DNA of 12,391 nucleotides from Paracoccaceae bacterium. Lineage in GTDB: Bacteria > Pseudomonadota > Alphaproteobacteria > Rhodobacterales > Rhodobacteraceae. Shown piece by piece: positions 8,031 to 12,391 of the stretch (positions within the stretch are counted from its first letter, which is position 1; the number at the start of each line of letters is the position of its first letter). The position numbers were made by a program, and so were the translations under genes. Under the pieces are notes generated by a model, which was given only the letters and a program-made list of their open reading frames with translations, ran no database searches and was not told the DNA's origin. The DNA lies in the NCBI GenBank assembly GCA_007123625.1, contig SKKS01000434.1, positions 1 through 12,391 of the forward strand, written 5' to 3'.

Positions 8031-8056
8031 CATCTTGCTCAAAATACTCTCGGGGG
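8027..8056 (-). repeat. Intergenic repeat, copy 1 (GAGTATTTT...CAAGATGAAGG element)
   Basis: Read on the - strand this 30-base stretch contains GAGTATTTT, CAAGATGAAGG and a leading run of five C. It matches the copy at 11042-11070 except for a two-base difference in the centre and one inserted base. Both copies are in the same orientation, both lie just upstream of a - strand start codon, and both are preceded by an inverted repeat. From memory, closely similar text is common between genes in Rhodobacteraceae; its function is not known to me. Confidence 0.75.
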
Positions 8057-8060
8057 TTTC

Positions 8061-8085
8061 CCAAGGGGGCAGACGGCCCCCTTGG
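8061..8085. repeat. Hairpin in the glcD-glcE gap
   Basis: A perfect 10-bp inverted repeat has arms CCAAGGGGGC (8061-8070) and GCCCCCTTGG (8076-8085) with a 5-base loop AGACG. A C-G pair and a G-T pair extend it to 8059-8087. On the - strand it is followed by GAAA and the conserved repeat, not by a T run. It could pause or partly terminate transcription between glcD and glcE, or protect an mRNA end. Confidence 0.7.
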
Positions 8086-8125
8086 GGCGGGGGGTTCGGG
8101 GGGCGGCAGCCCTCCGATCTCCTGC

Positions 8126-9559
8126 TCACGCCACGCGCCGCCCGGAACTGACGTCCAGCGGGAACACCTTGGCCGGGTTCAGAAGCCAGCGCGGATCGAA
8201 CGCATCCTTCACCTGCATCTGCGCATCCAGATCGTCCGGCCCGTATTGCACCGTCATCAGGTCGCGCTTTTCGATCCCCACACCATGCTCGCCGGTCAGG
8301 CAGCCGCCCACCTCGACGCAGAACTTGAGGATCTCGGCGCCCAGTGCCTCGGCGATTTCCAGATCCCCGGGCTTGTTGGCGTTGAACAGGATCAGCGGAT
8401 GCATGTTGCCGTCGCCCGCGTGGAACACATTGGCGACCTCCAGCCCGAATTCACGCGAAAGTTCCGCCGTGCGGCGCAGTACCCGCGGCAGTTCCGACAC
8501 CGGAATAGTGCCGTCCAGGCAGATATAGTCGTTGATCTGCCCCATGGCCCCGAACGCCGACTTGCGGCCCAGCCAGATGCGCTTGGCTTCGTCGTCCGAC
8601 GTGGCTTCGCGCAACTCCATCGGGTCATGGCGGCGGGCGATCTGCTTGATCAGGCCCAGTTGTTCGTCGATCTCGGCGTCTGAGCCCTCGACCTCGACGA
8701 TCAGCAGCGCCTCGCAATCGGGGTAGCCCGCCTTGGCAAAATCCTCACAGGCGCGGATGCAGGGGCGGTCCATGAATTCGATCGCCACCGGCAGCACACC
8801 CGCCTTGATGATGTCCGACACGCAGGCGCCGGCAACTTCCGACGAATCGAACCCCATCAGCACCGGGCGCGCCCCTTCGGGCTTGGGCAGGATGCGCAGC
8901 ACCGCCTCGGTCACCACCGCAAGCTGCCCCTCGGACCCGCAGATGACCCCGAGAAGGTCCAGCCCCGGCGCATCCATATGCGCGCCGCCAAGCTCGATCA
9001 CGGTGCCGTCCATCAGGACCGCCGTCACCCCCAGCAGGTTGTTGGTCGTCACCCCGTATTTCAGGCAATGCGCCCCGCCAGAATTCATGGCGATGTTGCC
9101 TGCAATCGCGCAGGCCAGTTGCGACGACGGGTCGGGGGCATAGAAGAACCCGTCGCCTTCGACCGCGCCGGTCACCGCAAGGTTGGTGATCCCGGTCTGC
9201 ACGCGCACGAAGCGGTTGGCGTAATCGATTTCCAGAACATCGCGCATCCGGGCCACGCCCAGCAACACGCTGTCAGCGGTCGGCAGCGCCCCGCCCGCAA
9301 GCCCCGTGCCCGACCCGCGCGGGATCACCGGCACGCCTTCTTCGTGACAGATGCGCATCACGGCGGCGACCTCGGCTGTGGTGGTCGCCAGCACAGCGGC
9401 CAGCGGTGGGCAGCGGTACGCGGTCAGGGCATCGCATTCATAGGCGCGGATCGCATGTGCGTCGTGGATCACGGCCTCGGCAGGCAACACAGCCAGCAGG
9501 CGCGCGATGATCCGGTCCCGGTGGTCCAGAATGCCTGCGTCGGGTTGCGGCATGTCCAA
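8126..9559 (-). CDS. glcD: Glycolate oxidase catalytic FAD subunit GlcD
   Basis: Catalytic flavin subunit that oxidises glycolate to glyoxylate, acting with GlcE and GlcF. The 477 residues show the FAD-linked oxidase (PCMH-type) N-terminal domain with VIPRGSGTGLAGGALP at 78-93 and AGNIAMNSGGAHCLKYGVTT at 153-172. The C-terminal FAD-oxidase domain has the metal/substrate-site blocks FHAGDGNMHPLILF at 379-392 and LTGEHGVGIEKRD at 421-433, closing with the family signature LLNPAKVFP. The start is uncertain by two codons: a TTG at 9557-9559 has GGGAGG seven bases upstream, while the ATG at 9551-9553 would have a spacing of 13. The TTG is preferred. It is the first gene of the glc operon, with a promoter and operator-like dyad upstream; other family members include D-lactate dehydrogenases, but the E and F partners settle the call. 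Confidence 0.96.
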   Translation of the reverse strand: MDMPQPDAGILDHRDRIIARLLAVLPAEAVIHDAHAIRAYECDALTAYRCPPLAAVLATTTAEVAAVMRICHEEGVPVIPRGSGTGLAGGALPTADSVLLGVARMRDVLEIDYANRFVRVQTGITNLAVTGAVEGDGFFYAPDPSSQLACAIAGNIAMNSGGAHCLKYGVTTNNLLGVTAVLMDGTVIELGGAHMDAPGLDLLGVICGSEGQLAVVTEAVLRILPKPEGARPVLMGFDSSEVAGACVSDIIKAGVLPVAIEFMDRPCIRACEDFAKAGYPDCEALLIVEVEGSDAEIDEQLGLIKQIARRHDPMELREATSDDEAKRIWLGRKSAFGAMGQINDYICLDGTIPVSELPRVLRRTAELSREFGLEVANVFHAGDGNMHPLILFNANKPGDLEIAEALGAEILKFCVEVGGCLTGEHGVGIEKRDLMTVQYGPDDLDAQMQVKDAFDPRWLLNPAKVFPLDVSSGRRVA

Positions 9560-9566
9560 GGTGCAT

Positions 9567-9572
9567 CCTCCC
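9567..9572 (-). promoter_or_regulatory. Ribosome binding site of glcD
   Basis: GGGAGG on the - strand lies seven bases before the TTG at 9559 and thirteen before the ATG at 9553, which is why the TTG start is preferred. Confidence 0.65.
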
Positions 9573-9607
9573 TGCGTATCGACCTGTGTCGGGCCCTGTA
9601 TCGGGCA
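9572..9607 (-). repeat. 12-base repeats in the glcD leader
   Basis: Two adjacent units at 9584-9595 and 9596-9607 (CTGTGTCGGGCC and CTGTATCGGGCA on the + strand) agree at 10 of 12 positions. A third, much weaker unit beginning CTG occupies 9572-9583 in register. They lie between the predicted transcription start and the Shine-Dalgarno of glcD. They may be chance, or a leader-binding or regulatory element. Confidence 0.4.
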
Positions 9608-9614
9608 TATCCGT

Positions 9615-9651
9615 ATTGGTCAAAAAATATAACCAATTTTTGAAATAGCAA
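9615..9651 (-). promoter_or_regulatory. glcD promoter with an overlapping GntR/FadR-like operator dyad
   Basis: In otherwise GC-rich DNA this is a sharply AT-rich island. On the - strand TTGCTA (9646-9651) and TATTTT (9624-9629), 16 bases apart, each match the sigma-70 -35 and -10 consensus at 4 of 6 positions. The dyad ATTGGT-N11-ACCAAT (9615-9637) spans the -10 box, where a bound protein would block polymerase. A second overlapping dyad, TCAAAAA/TTTTTGA, uses 9620-9626 and 9637-9643. TTGGT...ACCAA half-sites are typical of the FadR subfamily of GntR regulators, which includes GlcC, LldR and PdhR. No regulator gene lies in the window, so the regulator's identity is inferred. Confidence 0.55.
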
Positions 9652-9754
9652 GGAAAAACTTGATCAGCGCGCACGACCCTTCACCGCACCAACTCTGGCC
9701 CGGCCATCCCCATTTGTTTACGGATCGTCTTTGCGGCCCATGGCCCGCGAACGC

Positions 9755-10228
9755 TCAGCCGCGTTCCTTGAGCAACCGCCGCTTCTGCTTGTCCCAATCG
9801 CGCTTGGCGTCGGTCGCGCGCTTGTCGGCCAGCTTCTTGCCCTTGGCGATGCCGATTTTCAGCTTCACCAGCCCGCGATGGTTGAAATACATTACCAGCG
9901 GTATCAGCGTCATGCCCTCGCGCCGTGTGGCGGACCACAGCTTTGCCAGTTCGCGGTTGTTGACCAGCAGCTTGCGCTTGCGCCGCTCGTCATGCCCCCA
10001 GGTGCGCGCAGGCGCATAAGGCGCAATGTAGCCGTTGATCAGCCACAACTCTCCGTTCTCGACCGAAGCGTAGCTTTCGGCGATGTTGGCGCGGGCGCTG
10101 CGCAGCGACTTCACCTCGGACCCCATGAGCATGATGCCGCACTCAAGGTCCTCCTCGATTGCGTAGTCATGCCGCGCGCGCCGGTTCTCGGCGATCACTT
10201 TGTAGTTGAGGTCGGGTTTCTTTGCCAT
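9755..10228 (-). CDS. smpB: SmpB, SsrA (tmRNA)-binding protein
   Basis: SmpB binds tmRNA and brings it to stalled ribosomes for trans-translation, tagging the incomplete protein and freeing the ribosome. The 157-residue protein is full length and carries the family's conserved blocks: NYKVIAENRRARHDYAIEE at 8-26, GSEVKSLRSARANIAESY at 36-53, LINGYIAPY at 63-71, the basic HDERRKRKLLV at 79-89, and the tail YFNHRGLVKLKIGIAKGKK followed by DKR and RDW, needed for ribosome A-site function. The ATG at 10226-10228 (MAKKPDLNYK) is chosen because it matches usual SmpB N-termini; a GTG four codons upstream is in frame but lies inside a possible -10 box. There is no clear Shine-Dalgarno. The NYN gene ends 70 bases upstream. 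No tmRNA gene is visible in the window. Confidence 0.97.
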   Translation of the reverse strand: MAKKPDLNYKVIAENRRARHDYAIEEDLECGIMLMGSEVKSLRSARANIAESYASVENGELWLINGYIAPYAPARTWGHDERRKRKLLVNNRELAKLWSATRREGMTLIPLVMYFNHRGLVKLKIGIAKGKKLADKRATDAKRDWDKQKRRLLKERG

Positions 10229-10237
10229 GATCGTTCG

Positions 10238-10266
10238 CACATATGAGGGGGCGGCGCGTCTGTCCA
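10238..10266 (-). promoter_or_regulatory. Possible smpB promoter
   Basis: On the - strand TGGACA (10261-10266) differs from TTGACA at one base and is followed after 17 bases by TATGTG (10238-10243), a weak -10 box matching 3 of 6. Transcription from it would begin only a few bases before the ATG at 10228, which fits the absence of a Shine-Dalgarno. Weak evidence overall. Confidence 0.3.
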
Positions 10267-10298
10267 GTGATCAGCCCCCGGAATTCAGCGCCCTGCAA

Positions 10299-11006
10299 TC
10301 ATCCGTTGTCGCGCAACTGCATGGTGTTGCCGGGCCCCTTGCGCACCTCGAACGGACCCGCAACGCGCACCAGCTCGCTCAGCTTCACACAGCCATAGTT
10401 GCGGCTGTCGAACTCGGGGTTGGCGGCGACGATATACTGGCCCACAGGGCCCAGCGAATACCACTCGGCGTCCTTGTCGATGGCCTGCATCGCCGCCCGG
10501 ATCAGCGGCACGGCATCGGCGGGCGACACCTTGGTGGCGCGCTTGCGGGTCTCGGGCTCGGCATCGGGAAGGATGTTCTCCACAAAGATGAACCGCTTGC
10601 AGGCCTTGCGGAACGCCTCGGGCGTCTTTTGCTGGCCGATGCCATAGACATCCAGCCCCTGTTCGCGGATGCGGCTGGCCAGCCGCGTGAAGTCGCTGTC
10701 CGAACTGATCAGCACGAACCCGTCGAACCGCCCGGAATGCAACAGGTCCATAGCATCGATCACCAGCGCGATGTCGCTGGAATTCTTGCCCACCGTATTG
10801 GCGGGCTGGTGGTGGGGCACCAGTGCCAGTGACGGCAGCTTGTCCTGCCAGCCCGACATCTGCGCGCGCGAGAAATCGCCATAGATGCGCCGAACGCTGG
10901 CCTCACCCAGACTGGCGATTTCCTCGAAGATCGCCTCGACCCAGCGGGGCGAGGAATTGTCTGCGTCGATAAGAACCGCCAGAAGCGGAATGCCTGCGCG
11001 TGCCAT
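10299..11006 (-). CDS. NYN-domain putative ribonuclease with C-terminal OST-HTH (LOTUS) domain
   Basis: A 235-residue protein with two domains. The first, about 8-142, is a NYN (PIN-like nuclease) fold: LLAVLIDADNSSPRWVEAIF at 8-27 supplies the first acidic pair (Asp 14, Asp 16), SSDIALVIDAMDLL at 76-89 the second (Asp 78, Asp 84), and FVLISSDSDFTRLASRIRE at 97-115 the third (Asp 103, Asp 105). The second, about 163-232, reads as an OST-HTH/LOTUS domain (DAVPLIRAAM, YIVAANPEFDSRNYGCVKLS, then FEVRKGPGNTMQL), known elsewhere to bind RNA. Proteins of this type resemble the limkain-b1/MARF1 group and are thought to cut RNA, but the bacterial substrate is unknown. The acidic residues are intact. 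The ATG at 11004-11006 has GGAGGA nine bases upstream. smpB follows after 70 bases. Confidence 0.92.
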   Translation of the reverse strand: MARAGIPLLAVLIDADNSSPRWVEAIFEEIASLGEASVRRIYGDFSRAQMSGWQDKLPSLALVPHHQPANTVGKNSSDIALVIDAMDLLHSGRFDGFVLISSDSDFTRLASRIREQGLDVYGIGQQKTPEAFRKACKRFIFVENILPDAEPETRKRATKVSPADAVPLIRAAMQAIDKDAEWYSLGPVGQYIVAANPEFDSRNYGCVKLSELVRVAGPFEVRKGPGNTMQLRDNG

Positions 11007-11015
11007 GTGGCCCGT

Positions 11016-11021
11016 TCCTCC
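11016..11021 (-). promoter_or_regulatory. Ribosome binding site of the NYN gene
   Basis: GGAGGA on the - strand, nine bases before the ATG at 11006, is one of the strongest Shine-Dalgarno sequences in the window and fixes the start of the NYN protein. Confidence 0.75.
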
Positions 11022-11041
11022 AGATCAGAAAACGACAGCCC

Positions 11042-11070
11042 CCTTCATCTTGCCGAAAATACTCCGGGGG
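11042..11070 (-). repeat. Intergenic repeat, copy 2 (GAGTATTTT...CAAGATGAAGG element)
   Basis: This 29-base copy on the - strand carries the C run, GAGTATTTT and CAAGATGAAGG, as at 8027-8056. It ends 35 bases before the NYN start, so here it does not supply the Shine-Dalgarno. An imperfect dyad (11072-11112) and a GGGGG-CTG-CCCCC hairpin precede it. Confidence 0.75.
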
Positions 11071-11071
11071 G

Positions 11072-11126
11072 TCGCCGATTGATTCGCCACCGGTTCAAGA
11101 ATCGATCAGCGACGGGGGCTGCCCCC
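11072..11126. terminator. Dyad and small GC hairpin after the GNAT gene, possible terminator
   Basis: Arms at 11072-11085 and 11099-11112 pair over 14 positions with one G-T and one C/A mismatch around a 13-base loop. Next to it GGGGG (11114-11118) and CCCCC (11122-11126) can form a 5-bp hairpin with a 3-base loop. Both lie just after the GNAT stop in the direction of transcription. No T run follows directly, so termination is only a possibility. Confidence 0.45.
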
Positions 11127-11146
11127 CTGCTTTCCAGCGGCTCGTA

Positions 11147-11638
11147 TCAGAGCCTGCGGTACATCACCAGCGCATCCACCATGCCCTGTGCCGGATGACG
11201 GAAGGCGCCGGGCAGGCGGCCCACCACGTCGAAGCCGTGCGCCTGCCACAGCTTTACGGCCCGCGTGTTGGTTTCGACGACGAAATTGAACTGCATCGCC
11301 ACAAAACCAAGGGCGCGCGCGGTGTCCAGCGCATGGACCAGCATGGCCCGGGCGACCCCGCGCCCCTGCGCCGCCGTCGCGGTGACGAAACCGCAATTGC
11401 ACACATGCGCCCCGCCGCCCTGCTGGTTCGGGCAGATATAATAGCTGCCCAGCCATTCGCAATCCGCTTCGGCCACGAACGCCCGGTGCGTGCCGCCACA
11501 CCAGAATGCCAGCGCCGCCTCGCGTCCGATCCCGGGGTCCACTGCATAGGTGTCGCCCGCGCGAAACACCGGCTCCAGCATTGACCAAAGCGCGGGGTGG
11601 TCGGCTTCGGTCGCCAGGCGTAGCGTGACCTCAGCCAA
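11147..11638 (-). CDS. GNAT-family N-acetyltransferase
   Basis: Cytoplasmic acetyltransferase that moves an acetyl group from acetyl-CoA to an unknown amine. With the start used here it has 163 residues, a usual length for a single GNAT domain. The text runs TLRLATEADHPALWSMLEPV (5-24, first strand and helix), a middle strand region FVAEADCEWLGSYYI, the acetyl-CoA loop TAAQGRGVARAMLVHALD (88-105, the Q/R-x-x-G-x-G/A motif), and NTRAVKLWQAHGFDVVGRLP (124-143, the typical C-terminal strand). The start is uncertain. A TTG at 11636-11638 overlaps the preceding gene by 8 bases and begins at the domain; an ATG at 11681-11683 adds 15 residues that are the neighbouring gene read out of frame and would overlap it by 53 bases. 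No strong Shine-Dalgarno supports either. Confidence 0.88.
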   Translation of the reverse strand: MAEVTLRLATEADHPALWSMLEPVFRAGDTYAVDPGIGREAALAFWCGGTHRAFVAEADCEWLGSYYICPNQQGGGAHVCNCGFVTATAAQGRGVARAMLVHALDTARALGFVAMQFNFVVETNTRAVKLWQAHGFDVVGRLPGAFRHPAQGMVDALVMYRRL

Positions 11639-12233
11639 GTCGTCCGTCCCGCGCCCAGTCAAGCGCGTCTTCCAGACGGTCATCGCCCCAGAATACCTCG
11701 GACCCTACCACGAAACTGGGCGCCCCGAACACCCCGAGCTCCATCGCGCGGTCGGTTTCCGCTTCCAGCCGCGCGGCGGCTGCGGTGCTGCGCGCCTTGG
11801 TCAGCACCCGCGCGGGGTCCTGGCCGATGGCCTCTAGCGCCAGGCCCAAGGCAGGCTCCTGCCCCGGTTCCAGCCCTTCGGTGAACCAAAGCCTGTAGGC
11901 TGCGCGAATGTAATCCTCGCCCCAGCCTTCGGCGCAGCCGACAAGCGCGACCTGATTGGCGAAAGTCAGCTCGGCCAGCGGATAGGGCGCGGGAAGGCGC
12001 AGGCTCAGCCCGTATTTCTGAGAGCGGCGTTCGATGTCGCGCCACATGTAAGCGGCCTTGACCGGCTTGTCCCGGAACGGGATGTTGTTCTGCGCCAGCA
12101 TGATCCGGCGTACGTCGAAAGGACGCCAGGTGACCGTTACCCCGGCCATGCGGGCAACCTCGGGCAGCCGCATGACCGTCAGGCAGGAATAGGTGCTGCC
12201 GATCGACACCCAGAAATCGACAGCCTGTGCCAT
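11631..12233 (-). CDS. DsbA-fold protein, 2-hydroxychromene-2-carboxylate isomerase / kappa-class GST-like
   Basis: Cytoplasmic thioredoxin-fold protein of 200 residues. The N-terminus VDFWVSIGSTYSCLTVMRLP (5-24) aligns with the start of 2-hydroxychromene-2-carboxylate isomerases; Ser 13 falls where the catalytic, glutathione-facing Ser is in that family. The C-terminus has the cis-proline block LGVFGAPSFVVGSEVFWGDD (166-185), then RLEDALDW. The middle is the inserted all-helical domain of kappa-class transferases. In NahD the reaction isomerises a naphthalene breakdown product, but no other aromatic-degradation gene is here, so that substrate is unlikely; a glutathione-conjugate isomerase or transferase is a better guess. 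The ATG at 12231-12233 has GGAG nine bases upstream, inside the end of the class III alcohol dehydrogenase gene, whose stop lies 3 bases before. The two are co-translated. Confidence 0.9.
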   Translation of the reverse strand: MAQAVDFWVSIGSTYSCLTVMRLPEVARMAGVTVTWRPFDVRRIMLAQNNIPFRDKPVKAAYMWRDIERRSQKYGLSLRLPAPYPLAELTFANQVALVGCAEGWGEDYIRAAYRLWFTEGLEPGQEPALGLALEAIGQDPARVLTKARSTAAAARLEAETDRAMELGVFGAPSFVVGSEVFWGDDRLEDALDWARDGRLG

Positions 12234-12236
12234 GGC

Positions 12237-12391
<155 letters not shown>

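Noticed and set aside
8017..8064. Upstream ATG for glcE adding 16 residues
   Set aside because: The added residues encode the intergenic repeat, and the ATG at 8016 has a well-spaced AAGGA.
9733..9748. GCGGCCCATGGCCCGC palindrome after smpB as a terminator
   Set aside because: It has a central mismatch, no room for a loop and no T tract; no clear terminator for smpB was found in 9652-9754.
10247..10279. GGGGGC/GCCCCC inverted repeat between the NYN gene and smpB
   Set aside because: Only 6 bp with a 21-base loop and no T run; expected by chance in DNA this GC-rich.

Overview
The window looks like chromosomal DNA of an alphaproteobacterium of the Rhodobacteraceae/Roseobacter type. The grounds are very high GC with G/C-ending codons, the glcDEF set, the protein sequences (SmpB, Tex, a polar amino acid ABC transporter, class III alcohol dehydrogenase), and a GAGTATTTT...CAAGATGAAGG intergenic element that I associate from memory with this family. 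The genes are ordinary and intact. I see no transposase, phage gene, tRNA, rRNA or CRISPR array.

Layout. The + strand at the left edge carries the end of an amino acid ABC uptake operon: the last 47 codons of what is probably the substrate-binding protein (1-144), a membrane permease (163-1110) and its ATPase (1115-1858). A strong stem-loop at 1871-1937 separates it from a long run of genes on the - strand. In transcription order (right to left) these are: the end of class III alcohol / S-(hydroxymethyl)glutathione dehydrogenase (12391-12237), a DsbA-fold 2-hydroxychromene-2-carboxylate isomerase-like protein (12233-11631), a GNAT acetyltransferase (about 11638-11147), a NYN + OST-HTH RNA-nuclease-like protein (11006-10299), smpB (10228-9755), glcD (9559-8126), glcE (8016-6910), glcF (6899-5574), tex (5508-3109) and a BaiN/HI0933-family flavoprotein (3100-1928).

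How they work together. GlcD, GlcE and GlcF form glycolate oxidase, which turns glycolate into glyoxylate. An AT-rich promoter upstream of glcD overlaps an ATTGGT-N11-ACCAAT dyad resembling an operator of the GntR/FadR regulator family. glcE and glcF are tightly coupled, with the glcE stop inside the glcF Shine-Dalgarno. glcD and glcE are instead separated by a hairpin plus a copy of the intergenic repeat. tex and the flavoprotein follow closely and may be co-transcribed. SmpB (trans-translation), Tex and the NYN/OST-HTH protein are three RNA-related proteins within about 8 kb. The dehydrogenase and the DsbA-fold protein suggest glutathione-linked detoxification.

The least explained items are non-coding: the two-copy composite repeat, the long convergent stem-loop, the glcD operator and the 12-nt leader repeats. 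The NYN-smpB pairing is the most interesting gene neighbourhood. I find no clearly new multi-gene system. No stretch over 300 bases lacks a gene; the longest gaps are 9560-9754 and 11007-11146.
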